Shown one piece after another: positions 28,201-38,233 of a stretch of 64,000 nt of DNA. The stretch is from Lysobacterales bacterium. Lineage in GTDB: Bacteria > Pseudomonadota > Gammaproteobacteria > Xanthomonadales > Xanthomonadaceae. Position 1 is the stretch's first letter, and every line of letters begins with the position of its first letter. The stretch lies in NCBI GenBank assembly GCA_017302135.1, contig JAFLDZ010000002.1, positions 372,001 to 436,000 on the forward strand, given 5' to 3'. The position numbers were made by a program, and so were the translations under genes. Below the pieces are notes generated by a model that was given only the letters and a program-made list of their open reading frames with translations, searched no databases and was not told where the DNA came from.

Positions 28201-28547
28201 TCGAGGTACTGGAACAGGACGCGGAGCGCTGTCGCGCGCGACTGGCGGTGAGCGGTTTCGGCGCGCAGGCTCTTCTCGCAAGCGAACACGGCCTGCACGT
28301 GCTCGAACACGAATCCGAAGACGACGGCACGACCCGGCGGATCGCGGCGATGGTGCGCGTCGCCGCAGATCTTCCGGGCAAGCCGCGCCCCAACCTGCTG
28401 AATCTCGATGAAGAACTGCGCGTCTGCCGACGCTATCGCGCAGCGCCCTCGCCGCTGGTCCGCGACAGCGCGCGCGGCTGGCGCAGCGGGCGGCTCGACC
28501 GCGTGCTCGCGGGCGAGTTCGATGTGATCGTCGCGGAAGAGATTTGA
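25206..28547 (+). CDS. Membrane-anchored ClpB-like double AAA+ ATPase with release-factor-like C-terminal domain
   Basis: This 1113-residue fusion starts with one membrane helix (4-20) and an Ala/Pro/Thr-rich linker. A helical region (60-250) precedes the first AAA+ domain. Its Walker A is intact (GEQGVGKS, 294-301), but its Walker B has Val-Gln (355-356) where ClpB has Asp-Glu. The second AAA+ domain is complete: GPTGTGKT 566-573, VVLLDEFEKAH 630-640, sensor 1 LTSNAG, arginine finger in REFLNRLDR, and sensor 2 GARPLRRAIE. Residues about 970-1060 align with the PCRF domain of peptide-chain release factor 2 (pattern WWQQLLSMYIAWAERRNMRV, then SEHGLHVLE), but no GGQ follows. The GTG start has AGGAG upstream. 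It may remodel a translation-linked or envelope substrate; that is inference. Confidence 0.88.
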   Translation: MTIGIFIAGLLFGVVLTVWLRRAPTGAATPDAATDTTTTEAALPAPDAAAPDATPEETPRDRLYRLRGEIETDDERIKRPEDLLQLAQFREGVALLAGKTFDAKEVLDQLESDSGPLGCMIYVALRERDDVDAAAALAATPPPGWYQLRFMIDYLQSREDAAALPGLLRHLRQWWYEQPPLRQRLREYLQWAGAHPSGSVGTMTLDTLQEYELEQLAEGLKSFAEPVLAPYLAQVTDEVARRRERRTLGGVGRLWTPPQSTNGGIVDHPELDRQIAQLHEMLQATPPVSVLISGEQGVGKSVLVDRLFARLQGEGWLLFEASAAEVLAGQKYIGELEERVREMLTALDRPRALWRVQDFYDLLHKGGHSQDPRGILDMLLPALERGQVRMVGELSPAQLAQLLIARPTLRHLVKTVALLSPDTDGLRALLARWGAAREAELGTTVIDARALDEAQRMSAQFFPEQHEPGRTLRLLEESLRVACSADARELPLTTDALLRGIARRSGLPLDVIDDSKSLDLDTLRAFFRKRVIGQDEAVECLVDRIAMLKAGLIDSSRPIGVFLFAGPTGTGKTELAKTLGELLFGSSERLLRLDMSEFQSEDAAWRLTDVSSDGSTRSLVARIREQPFSVVLLDEFEKAHPRVWDMFLQVFDDGRLSDRNGNVADFRHSIIILTSNAGSTLSRSAGPGFTSAAGGYSRGTVEKALFETFRREFLNRLDRIVLFTPLDRALMREILHKELQRAMGRRGLRNRDWAVEWEPSAIEFLLDRGFTPDLGARPLRRAIEQHLLAPLARSIVEHRTPQGDQFLFVRSAGDRLDVEFIDPNQPVTPSMPSVAAIAGSDLRTLIYAPDTTSSAIARLQGSLDSLVDTLAAPAWADARDADYAAMGERDFWSRAERFDVLDRIERRDRIESALDNAQRLGERLRRDGGNAAFVSRHAQLLWLMQHAVTTVVEQRPQDALLSLAASPSDLKRDPAQTRLWWQQLLSMYIAWAERRNMRVEVLEQDAERCRARLAVSGFGAQALLASEHGLHVLEHESEDDGTTRRIAAMVRVAADLPGKPRPNLLNLDEELRVCRRYRAAPSPLVRDSARGWRSGRLDRVLAGEFDVIVAEEI

Positions 28548-28676
28548 CCGCGACGTCGTCGCCGACGCCGGGCGGAAACGCTTCCGATTCAAAAAAAACC
28601 CGCGGCCGACCGCTTTCAGCATCGGCCAAGGCTTAAAGTGCAGCCTCACTGCCCATCGAGGCTCGAGGAGACCCAT

Positions 28677-29324
28677 ATGACCGCACTCACCAACGATCTG
28701 CTCGCCCAACTCCAGGGCGCACCGCTGCAGCAGATTTCCCGGCAACTCGGCATCGACCAGAACCAGGCGGCCGGCGCGGTCAGCGCAGCGCTGCCGCTGC
28801 TGATGGGCGCGCTGGGCAAGAACGCCAGCCAACCGCAGGGCGCTGAGGCGCTGTTCGGGGCGCTGCAGAAAGACCACACCGGTGGCGGCGGCATCGGCGA
28901 CCTGCTCGGCATGGTGCTGGGCGGCGCGCAGAGCCGGCAGACCGACGGCGCCGGCATGCTCGGGCATATCCTCGGCGGCCAGCAGGGCCGCGCCGAACAG
29001 CGTCTGGGCGAAGCCACCGGCCTCGGCGGCGATCGCGCCGGCATGCTGATGAAGATTCTCGCGCCGATCGTGATGGCCTATCTCGCCAAGCGCATGTTCG
29101 GCGGCAACGACGGTGGCAGTGGCCAGTCGATGGGTCTGGGCGGCGGCAACCCGACGGCCGATGTGCTCGGTGCGATCCTCGGCCAGGAGCAGCAGCAGGT
29201 GCGCCAGCAGGGCGGCCTGGCCGGCGGTCTGCTCGGCGCGGTGCTCGACAAGGACGGCGACGGCGATGTCGACCTGAGCGACATGCTGAAACTGGGCGGC
29301 GGTCTGCTGGGCGGCAATCGCTGA
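28677..29324 (+). CDS. DUF937 (YidB-like) protein with a calcium-loop motif
   Basis: This 215-residue protein opens with the DUF937 core: LTNDLLAQLQGAPLQQISRQ, then AAGAVSAALPLLMGALGKNA. Gly/Gln-rich repeats such as GMVLGGAQSRQ and LGHILGGQQGR follow. A short hydrophobic segment at KILAPIVMAYLAKRMFG could touch a membrane. Near the end, DKDGDGDVDLSDML is an EF-hand/dockerin-like Ca2+ loop. No signal peptide is seen, and function is unknown for the family. The ATG at 28677 has GAGGAG 8 nt upstream. It follows the AAA+ fusion by 129 nt on the same strand, so the two may be expressed together. Confidence 0.82.
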   Translation: MTALTNDLLAQLQGAPLQQISRQLGIDQNQAAGAVSAALPLLMGALGKNASQPQGAEALFGALQKDHTGGGGIGDLLGMVLGGAQSRQTDGAGMLGHILGGQQGRAEQRLGEATGLGGDRAGMLMKILAPIVMAYLAKRMFGGNDGGSGQSMGLGGGNPTADVLGAILGQEQQQVRQQGGLAGGLLGAVLDKDGDGDVDLSDMLKLGGGLLGGNR

Positions 29325-29407
29325 GATTTCGTCCGGGATCCGGAGCGGCGCCCAGTCGCACGCCGCCCGATCCCGCAAGCCCCGGCACCACCGTCGCACA
29401 CGTCGCA

Positions 29408-29437
29408 TTGACGGTCTTCGGCCTGCGTGCGCAGAAT
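29408..29437 (+). promoter_or_regulatory. Candidate promoter of the TIR-NB-ARC-TPR gene
   Basis: TTGACG (29408-29413) and CAGAAT (29432-29437) are separated by 18 nt and lie about 47 nt before the start codon. The match is moderate, with four of six -10 bases agreeing. Confidence 0.35.
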
Positions 29438-29483
29438 CCAAACCGCACCCCGGCTTGGGGTTTCATGATGATCGAGTGGAGCA

Positions 29484-31901
29484 ATGGATTCTCCTGTAAG
29501 TACGAAACGCTTTCGCATCGCATTTTCCTTTGCTGGGGAAAAGCGCGCGTTCGTGAAACAGACCGCTGACTTGCTAGCCAGGCAATTCGGGCCGGAGAAG
29601 ATTCTCTACGACAAGTACCATGAGGCGGAATTCGCCCGAAATGATCTCGGCATCTATTTACCGAATCTCTACAATCACGAGTCCGATCTCGTGGTCGTCG
29701 TCGTCTGCCCCAACTACGACGTGAAGGAATGGACAGGCCTGGAGTGGCTTGCGATTCACCATCTGCTGCAGCAACGCCTACGCGACAAAGTGCAGCTTTG
29801 TCGATTCAAACGTGCTCATGTTGATGGGCTGTTCGGAGGTGCCGGCTTCATCGAACTAGACGACAAAACTCCCGAAGCATTCGTCACCCTCATCCTCGAA
29901 CGCCTCGCGCTCAACGAAGGCCACCCGAAGGACTACTACACCAAACCCGCCGTCGTTGTTGCATCCGTTCCAAACACCGACATCCCCCACAACCTGCCCA
30001 GGTTGCAACCGTTCTTCGGCCGCGAGAACGAACTGAAAACGATCGCCGATGCCCTCGACCCGGCTTCGCGCACCTGGGGCGCGCTGATCGATGGCCCGGG
30101 CGGGATGGGCAAGACCTCGCTCGCGGTCCGCGCCGCCTACGATGCGCCGCCGGATATCTTCAGAAAGATCGTCTTCATCTCGCTCAAGAGCCGCGAACTG
30201 GACGACGACGGCCTGCGTGACCCCAGCGTCTTTCTGCTCAGCGGTCTGGTCGAGCTGTTCGGTGAACTCGCCCGCGAGCTGGACCGCGACGACATCCTCA
30301 AGGTTGCTGAAGACCAGCGCCCGCGCCTGCTGCTCGATGCCCTGCGCGGCACACAGACCCTGCTGGTTCTCGACAACCTCGAAAGCCTGCTCAAACCTGA
30401 GCGCGACACCCTCTTCACCTTCATCAAGAAACTTCCCGCCGGCTGCAAGGCCATCCTCACCAGCCGCGGGCGCATCGGCTCCGGCGCGGAAGAACTCATT
30501 CTCGAAAAACTCGACGAACAAGCCGCGCTCGACACCTTGGCCGAACTCGCCACGCACAACCCGCACCTCGCCAAAACCAGCGAAGCGGATCGCCTCGTGC
30601 TCTACCGCGAGACCGGCGGCAAGCCGCTGCTGCTGCGGTGGACCGCCGGACAGATCGGGCGCGGCCACTGCCTCAGCTTCACCGATGCGCTCGATTTCCT
30701 GCGGTCCTGCCCGCCGGACAACGACCCGCTGGAATTCATCTTCGGCGATCTGGTGGAGGACTTCAGCGACGCCGAGACCAGGGCGCTCTGCGCGCTCACC
30801 TACTTCACCCTGCCGGCCAAGGTGGAGCATGTCGCCGCCAACGCCGGGCTGCCGGAAGCAGAGACCGACCGCGCCCTGCGCGGCCTCGTGAATCGTTCAC
30901 TCGCCGTCCCCAACGATGAGCTGACCGCCTTCACTCTGGTGCCCATGGTCGCGGACTTTCTGCGCAGGAAAAAATCCGAGGTGGTGGCGGACACTGGCGA
31001 TCGGCTGGAGCAGCGCGCCTATGCGCTCATCATCGAGAACGGCTACCAGAACCATGACCACTTCCCTTTGCTCGAAGCTGCTTGGCCCGGCATAGCCCCT
31101 GCTTTGGCGCTGTTTCTCGAAGGCGACAACATGCGCCTGCAAACCGTGTGCGCTGCGCTCGCGGACTTCCTCGAATTTCACGGGCACTGGGATGAATGGC
31201 TCGCCCTCAGCGAGAAAGCCGAAGTTCAAGCCGTGGCCGCTGCCGACCACGATAAGGCTGGCTGGCGTGCTTATCACACCGGTTACATTCACTCTCTGCG
31301 CCGACAAGCCGATGCAGTGCTCGCCTGTGCCGATCGCGCCGCCACGCACTGGGCCACGGCCAAGGCCAGTGCCCGCGAACTAGCGAGGGCCGTCGGATTA
31401 CGCGGGGTAGGCCATTTATTTAAAGGCGATTACCCCGCCGCTATTGCTGCCTACCAGGGGGCGCTCGACCTAGACCGCAGCCTCGACGCCGAGAGTGTGG
31501 GTATAGCGATCAGCCTGAGCGACCTCGCAGGTGCTGAACGACTCTTTGGCGACTACGACGCTGCCGAGGCGCACTACAGCGAGGCACTGCGCGTAGCCTG
31601 CGCCGCCGATTGGGCTGAGGGTATGGCTGGAATGACCGGCGATCTGGCTGCTCTGGCCCTCGCCCGCAAGGACTGGTCGGCCGCCGAAACTCTCGCGCGT
31701 GAAGCCCTATCTTTGTCCGAAGCCGTCCACCGCCAAGAATTGATTGCAGGCAACAACTACCGCCTGGCCATAGCCCTCGTGCGCCAAAGCAAAGCCGCCG
31801 AGGCCCTGCCCCATGCCAAGCGCGCGGTGGAGATTTTCGCCCATCTTGGCTCCCTCGACCTCGCCGATGCCCAAGCCACCCTCGCGAGGTGCGGTGGCTG
31901 A
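29484..31901 (+). CDS. TIR - NB-ARC (STAND ATPase) - TPR protein, candidate anti-phage immune receptor
   Basis: This 805-residue protein has the architecture of a plant TNL receptor. Residues about 9-150 form a TIR domain: FRIAFSFAGEKRAFV opens it, and EWTGLEW holds Glu87, at the usual place of the NADase glutamate. Residues about 175-470 form the NB-ARC/STAND switch: FFGRENEL, Walker A GPGGMGKTS (204-212), Walker B TLLVLDNLES (292-301), ILTSRGRIG, and the GGKPLLL GxP motif. A winged-helix region is next. The C-terminal half (about 590-805) is helical with TPR repeats such as GDYPAAIAAYQGALDLDRS and GDYDAAEAHYSEALRVA, a likely sensor. No partner genes are present. It would sense an invader, oligomerise and hydrolyse NAD+; this is inferred from families. 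Confidence 0.88.
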   Translation: MDSPVSTKRFRIAFSFAGEKRAFVKQTADLLARQFGPEKILYDKYHEAEFARNDLGIYLPNLYNHESDLVVVVVCPNYDVKEWTGLEWLAIHHLLQQRLRDKVQLCRFKRAHVDGLFGGAGFIELDDKTPEAFVTLILERLALNEGHPKDYYTKPAVVVASVPNTDIPHNLPRLQPFFGRENELKTIADALDPASRTWGALIDGPGGMGKTSLAVRAAYDAPPDIFRKIVFISLKSRELDDDGLRDPSVFLLSGLVELFGELARELDRDDILKVAEDQRPRLLLDALRGTQTLLVLDNLESLLKPERDTLFTFIKKLPAGCKAILTSRGRIGSGAEELILEKLDEQAALDTLAELATHNPHLAKTSEADRLVLYRETGGKPLLLRWTAGQIGRGHCLSFTDALDFLRSCPPDNDPLEFIFGDLVEDFSDAETRALCALTYFTLPAKVEHVAANAGLPEAETDRALRGLVNRSLAVPNDELTAFTLVPMVADFLRRKKSEVVADTGDRLEQRAYALIIENGYQNHDHFPLLEAAWPGIAPALALFLEGDNMRLQTVCAALADFLEFHGHWDEWLALSEKAEVQAVAAADHDKAGWRAYHTGYIHSLRRQADAVLACADRAATHWATAKASARELARAVGLRGVGHLFKGDYPAAIAAYQGALDLDRSLDAESVGIAISLSDLAGAERLFGDYDAAEAHYSEALRVACAADWAEGMAGMTGDLAALALARKDWSAAETLAREALSLSEAVHRQELIAGNNYRLAIALVRQSKAAEALPHAKRAVEIFAHLGSLDLADAQATLARCGG

Positions 31902-31977
31902 CTGCGATGCATACAGCGACACTCACCACGGCCCCATGAAGCACCTCATTCCAGCCACGCCCGCTGATCTGGCTTGA

Positions 31978-34341
<2,364 letters not shown>

Positions 34342-34374
34342 TGATTTGGGTTGATCGCGGAAGGTCCGCGTGCT

Positions 34375-34407
34375 GGAGTTGAACGCATCGATGATGCGTT
34401 CAACTCC
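34375..34407 (+). terminator. Long hairpin after katG
   Basis: A perfect 15-bp stem, 34375-34389 with 34393-34407, has a GAT loop and lies 34 nt after the katG stop. No T-run follows; it may act with the next hairpin. Confidence 0.55.
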
Positions 34408-34448
34408 GGAATGGCGATGTGGCTTGATCGATGCATCGCGAGATATTT

Positions 34449-34476
34449 AGCCGGCGCGTGATGCGCCGGCTTTTTT
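34449..34476 (+). terminator. Rho-independent terminator downstream of katG
   Basis: AGCCGGCGC-GTGAT-GCGCCGGCT followed directly by further T residues, six in all, is a textbook intrinsic terminator on the plus strand. Confidence 0.85.
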
Positions 34477-34507
34477 GCGCTTTGCCTGCTGGCGAAAATC
34501 TTTCTTG

Positions 34508-34541
34508 CCGTCGTTCCCGCCTACGCGGGAACCCAGCGTCA
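34508..34541. repeat. REP-like palindromic element
   Basis: GTTCCCGC-CTAC-GCGGGAAC, preceded by CCGTC and followed by CCAGCGTC, resembles the short extragenic palindromes (tcattcccgc...gcgggaatccagc type) scattered through Xanthomonas and Stenotrophomonas genomes. Only one copy was noticed in this window. Confidence 0.5.
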
Positions 34542-34662
34542 TTGCGGTGATGAGACTGTTTGTTGGTATTGGCTCTTTGCCAGCTCAACGAACCGCATTG
34601 GTTGTCGGTGCGTGATGTTGCGCGGGTAGAGCCGGTCACCATGACGAGCCAAGATCCAAACC

Positions 34663-34824
34663 ATGCGAAATGAGCTTGAAGACATGACCCACTGGCTGGA
34701 CCAATCACACGCAGCAGGCAAACTCGTCACCCGCGAACACATCGCCGCTGACAAGGATTTCGACAGCGTCCGCGAAACACCACAATTCAAATCCTGGCTC
34801 GCCAAAATGGGCTGGCTCGACTGA
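34663..34824 (+). pseudogene. 53-codon remnant resembling the C-terminus of a TPR-type protein
   Basis: An open frame starting MRNELEDMTHWLDQSHAAGK and ending FKSWLAKMGWLD. The segment AADKDFDSVRETPQFKSWLAKM is the kind of final helix seen at the end of TPR or adenylate-cyclase/TPR proteins. It lacks any other domain and lies in a debris-rich gap after katG, beside a REP element. I read it as the tail of a decayed gene, but a real small protein is possible. Confidence 0.35.
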
Positions 34825-34920
34825 TGTCGACGGCTCCACCTTGACCGCCCGCCAACGACAAAACCGGCGCACTGCGAAGTGACGCCGGTTCCGCCCCACA
34901 CTACGAGCGACTGGAAACAC

Positions 34921-35859
34921 TCAGCTGTACTGCGAACTCTTCACCAGCAGATGCTTGGCGAACTGCCCGTGCAGATAACCGATGCCGCGCGCCAGATGCA
35001 GGGTCGCGAACAGCAGCAGCACACCGGAAATGAACACCAGCGGCAGCGAAAAATATTCGAGCGACGTGGTGAGGACGCCGTTTTCCATGCCCAGCAGCGT
35101 CCAGCCTTCGAAATCCGGGTTGTACGCGGCGTATCCGACAAGCACCATGACCGGCGCCACGATGAACGACAGCGACACGCTGAGCAGGGTGACCGCCAGG
35201 GTGAAGTAGATGATGCCCAGCGGCAGCATCAGCACCATGTACAGCAGCGTGGTCCAGGTGCGCGGATCGGACAGCATTTCGCCGATCCGCGCCATCCACG
35301 GTTTGCCGCGACTGTTGTAGAGCGGCCGGCGCGGCATGCGCTCACCGAGCATCACTTCGACGATGCGGCCTTCCAGCAGCGAGAACATCCGAGTCGATCC
35401 CAGGAACAGGATCGCGAACGGAATGCCGATGATCAGCACCGCCAGACCCGCCGACAGCGAAATGCCGGTGACCACCCAGGTGAAATAGAAGATGCCGGTG
35501 GCCATCGACAGCAGCATGTAGAACAGCGCCGCATAGGTGCGCGGTTCGGCGATCACGCCGAAGAATTTGCCCAGCAGCGAACGGTGCTGGCGCGGCGGCG
35601 GCGCGCGCAGCGCGGTCTGCACTTTCACTTCGGTATCGCGATAGATGTCGGCGACTTCATCGGGCGCGCCGTAGCTCGACGCGACCTGTGCGATCACCTC
35701 GGCTTCGCTCTTGTCGGGGTTCTCGGCCATTTCCGAGCGGAGGTATTCCTCGGCGTCGTACAGCGCGTCCTGGATCAGCGCCGGGTCGGCGCCGGCCAGC
35801 GAGCGCCGCAGGTGTTCGAGGTAATCGGGGATATTGGTCGGCAGCGAACGGGCATTCAT
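34921..35859 (-). CDS. Integral membrane sensor-domain protein (HAAS/DUF1700-like N-terminus)
   Basis: This 312-residue protein has a cytoplasmic N-terminal helical domain (residues 1-85), DYLEHLRRSLAGADPALIQDALYDAE-like, with the SYGAPDEVADIYRD motif typical of HAAS/DUF1700 domains. Four to six membrane helices follow in two similar halves: IAEPRTYAALFYMLLSMATG matches MLSDPRTWTTLLYMVLMLPLG, so the membrane part is an internal duplication. The start at 35859 (MNARSLP) has AAGGAA upstream. Its ATG overlaps the stop of the PadR gene (ATGA). Such pairs are known in which the membrane partner modulates or is controlled by PadR; the signal is unknown. Confidence 0.82.
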   Translation of the reverse strand: MNARSLPTNIPDYLEHLRRSLAGADPALIQDALYDAEEYLRSEMAENPDKSEAEVIAQVASSYGAPDEVADIYRDTEVKVQTALRAPPPRQHRSLLGKFFGVIAEPRTYAALFYMLLSMATGIFYFTWVVTGISLSAGLAVLIIGIPFAILFLGSTRMFSLLEGRIVEVMLGERMPRRPLYNSRGKPWMARIGEMLSDPRTWTTLLYMVLMLPLGIIYFTLAVTLLSVSLSFIVAPVMVLVGYAAYNPDFEGWTLLGMENGVLTTSLEYFSLPLVFISGVLLLFATLHLARGIGYLHGQFAKHLLVKSSQYS

Positions 35860-36266
35860 GGCTGGGTTCCTTTCAGAACGGTATCGACGGAATCTCGGGT
35901 GGCGCACCAGGCGTTGCTCCAGGCGGAGAGGATCTCGCGGCCGAAGGGCGTGATGCTGTAGTAACGGCGCGGCGGGCCGCTGATCGACGGCTCGATCTGG
36001 CTTTCCAGCAGCGCGGCGCCTTCCAGGTTGCGCAGCACCGGGTACAGCGCGCTCTGCTTGCCGCTCAGCACGCCGTCGCCCTGACGCTCCAGGGTCTTGG
36101 CGATCTGGTAGCCGTACATCGGCTCGGTGGCGGCGCCCAGCACCGCCAGCAGCGCCAGCGACACGGTGCCGGCCGACAGTTCCTTCTGGAACTTCCGCAG
36201 CAGCGCTTCGCTGGTGTCGTCGGCGGCTTCGTTGGGGATTCCGTCGGGGAGCGGTGGAGAGTGCAT
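35856..36266 (-). CDS. PadR-family transcriptional regulator
   Basis: This 136-residue regulator has the PadR winged helix: TVSLALLAVLGAATEPMYGYQIAKTLE, then SGKQSALYPVLRNLEGAALLES and GPPRRYYSITPFGREIL. It belongs to the short PadR group (s1), with a modest C-terminal helix ending in WCATRDSVDTVL. It is the first gene of a two-gene operon; its stop overlaps the start of the membrane sensor gene by 4 nt. It most likely represses this operon. A convincing symmetric operator was not found upstream. Confidence 0.92.
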   Translation of the reverse strand: MHSPPLPDGIPNEAADDTSEALLRKFQKELSAGTVSLALLAVLGAATEPMYGYQIAKTLERQGDGVLSGKQSALYPVLRNLEGAALLESQIEPSISGPPRRYYSITPFGREILSAWSNAWCATRDSVDTVLKGTQP

Positions 36267-36431
36267 GACAGCCTCTGCGGTGATCAGCTGGATATCGTGG
36301 AGATCACTCTATCCATAACTTGCACATAGTGGATGTGCCGGAGGTCATTGCGACCGCCGACCCACAGCCGCCGCTGGTCCGGGCATGCCTTCTGGGCCAG
36401 AATCGGCGGTCAATCGAAGGGAGAGCCCACC

Positions 36432-37400
36432 GTGAGCACGATCCACACCCGCCTTTCTCTCGCGCTGCTGGGTGCCGCGCTGTCGTCCGCCGCCCTCACC
36501 GCTTCCGCGCAGACAGCGCCCGCTGTTCCGCCCGTCCCCAAATCCAGGTCGATGCAGGAACTGCTCGACGGCTCGAAGCCCGGCGACTGGCGCACGCTCG
36601 ATCCGGCGCGGACGCTGTACATGGATTTCGCCGCCGGCCGCGTGGTGATCGAACTGGCGCCCGACTTCGCACCGGCGCACGTCGCCAACATCCGGGCGCT
36701 GGCGAAAGGCCGCTACTGGGACGGCCTGAGCATCAACCGTTCGCAGGACAATTTCGTGGTCCAGTGGGGCGATCCGGCCGAAACCGAGGCCGCGCGCAAA
36801 CCGCTGCCGAAAGGCGCGAAAGCGAAACTGCCGGCCGAATTCACCCGGCCACTGAAAAACCTGTCGTTCACCCGTCTGCCCGACGTCGACGGCTGGGCGT
36901 CCGAGGTCGGTTTCAGCAGCGGTTTCCCGATCGGACTGGACCGCAGCGAAGGCGGCATCGCGTGGCTCGCGCACTGTTACGGCATGGTAGGCGCCGGACG
37001 CGATATCGCCGCCGATTCCAGCACCGGCGCGGAACTCTACGTCGTGACGGGGCAGTCGCCGCGTCAGCTCGATCGCAACATCACCACCGTCGGCCGCGTC
37101 GTGCAGGGCATCGAACTGCTCAGCGTGCTGCCGCGCGGCACGGGCGCGTTGGGTTTTTACGAGAAGCCTGAGCAGCGCCTGACGATCCGGTCGATCCGCA
37201 TCGCCGCCGATCTCAAACCGGCCGAACGCCTGAAACTGCAGGTGCTGCGCACCGATACGCCGCTGTTCGAGGCGCTGGTCGAAGCGCGCCGCAACCGCCG
37301 GGACGATTTCTACAAGCGCCCGGCCGGCCACATCGATCTGTGCAACGTGCCGCTGCCGGTGCGCACCGCGCAGGAACCCGCGGCGAAGCCGAAGCGCTGA
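36432..37400 (+). CDS. Exported cyclophilin-type peptidyl-prolyl cis-trans isomerase
   Basis: This 322-residue protein has a signal peptide after a GTG start: [20 protein letters not shown], cleaved before TAPAVPP. The mature protein carries a cyclophilin domain: [42 protein letters not shown], and [17 protein letters not shown] in place of the usual substrate-pocket strands. It is more divergent than PpiA, and the classical Arg and Phe/Met pocket motif is replaced ([12 protein letters not shown]), so activity may be reduced. The GTG at 36432 was chosen because GGGAGA precedes it and the signal follows directly. It would act on periplasmic proteins. No operon partners are evident. Confidence 0.82.
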   Translation: MSTIHTRLSLALLGAALSSAALTASAQTAPAVPPVPKSRSMQELLDGSKPGDWRTLDPARTLYMDFAAGRVVIELAPDFAPAHVANIRALAKGRYWDGLSINRSQDNFVVQWGDPAETEAARKPLPKGAKAKLPAEFTRPLKNLSFTRLPDVDGWASEVGFSSGFPIGLDRSEGGIAWLAHCYGMVGAGRDIAADSSTGAELYVVTGQSPRQLDRNITTVGRVVQGIELLSVLPRGTGALGFYEKPEQRLTIRSIRIAADLKPAERLKLQVLRTDTPLFEALVEARRNRRDDFYKRPAGHIDLCNVPLPVRTAQEPAAKPKR

Positions 37401-37476
37401 CGCCTACGACCAATCGCCTATCGCCGGGTCGGTAGCCGCAACCTACGATGACGGCGATTCCCCGCCGGTCCATCGC

Positions 37477-38232
37477 ATGCGCCTCGCCCTGCTCGCCGAT
37501 CTGCACGCCAACCGCGAGGCGCTCGACGCCTGCCTCGCGAAACTGCGCAGGCTGGGCTTCGATCGCGCGGTGATCCTGGGCGATATCGTCGGCTATGGCG
37601 CCGATCCCGAATGGACGATCGATACCGTGCAAGCGCTGGTCGCCGACGGTGGGCTCGCGCTCTACGGCAATCACGACGAAGCCGTGCTGCGCGACGCGCA
37701 GGACGACACGGGATCGACGAAGCATCCGCACGCGCAGGCCGCGATCGAATGGACCCGCAACCGCCTTGATGAAAGCCAGCGCGCGTTCCTCGCCGCGCTG
37801 CCGCTGAGCATCGAAGACGAAGACCGGCTTTACGTGCACGCCAACGCGTGGGCGCCGCAGCAGTGGGGCTACATCTCGAATGCGTTGGCCGCCGCGCAGA
37901 GCATCGCCGCCACCAAACAGCGGGTCACGTTCTGCGGTCATGTCCACGAGCCGGCGCTGTACCACTCGCAGCCCGAGGGCGGCGCACGTCATTTCTCGCC
38001 TTCGCCCGGCACCGCCATGCCGCTGATCGGCAGTCGGCGCTGGCTGGCGCTGCCGGGATCGGTCGGCCAGCCGCGCGACGGCAATCCCGCCGCGTGCTGC
38101 GGACTGTTCGACACCGCCAAAGGCACGCTGACCACACTCCGCGTGGCCTACGACCATCACACCGCCGCGCGCAAGATCGTCGCCGCCGGTATGCCCGAAT
38201 CCCTGGCGCGACGTCTGGTGGAGGGTCAATGA
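37477..38232 (+). CDS. Calcineurin-like metallophosphoesterase
   Basis: This 251-residue cytoplasmic phosphoesterase has all the metal motifs in order: [14 protein letters not shown] (DxH), [13 protein letters not shown] (GDxxGYG), YGNHDEAV (GNHD), VHANAW and [10 protein letters not shown] (GHxH). The GYGADP form matches the YfcE/PrpE-like group, several of which are protein or phosphodiester phosphatases. It lies 1 nt before a Ser/Thr kinase-USP fusion, which points to removal of phosphates placed by that kinase; that is inference. The C-terminus [15 protein letters not shown] is typical of the group. Confidence 0.88.
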   Translation: MRLALLADLHANREALDACLAKLRRLGFDRAVILGDIVGYGADPEWTIDTVQALVADGGLALYGNHDEAVLRDAQDDTGSTKHPHAQAAIEWTRNRLDESQRAFLAALPLSIEDEDRLYVHANAWAPQQWGYISNALAAAQSIAATKQRVTFCGHVHEPALYHSQPEGGARHFSPSPGTAMPLIGSRRWLALPGSVGQPRDGNPAACCGLFDTAKGTLTTLRVAYDHHTAARKIVAAGMPESLARRLVEGQ

Positions 38233-38233
38233 C

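Noticed and set aside
25392..29441. 1349-codon open frame antisense to the AAA+ fusion and DUF937 genes
   Set aside because: It covers two real genes on the other strand, has no domain and shows shadow composition.
36311..36334. ATCCA-N14-TGGAT as PadR operator
   Set aside because: The arms are only 5 bp and the inner bases are not symmetric; too weak to call.
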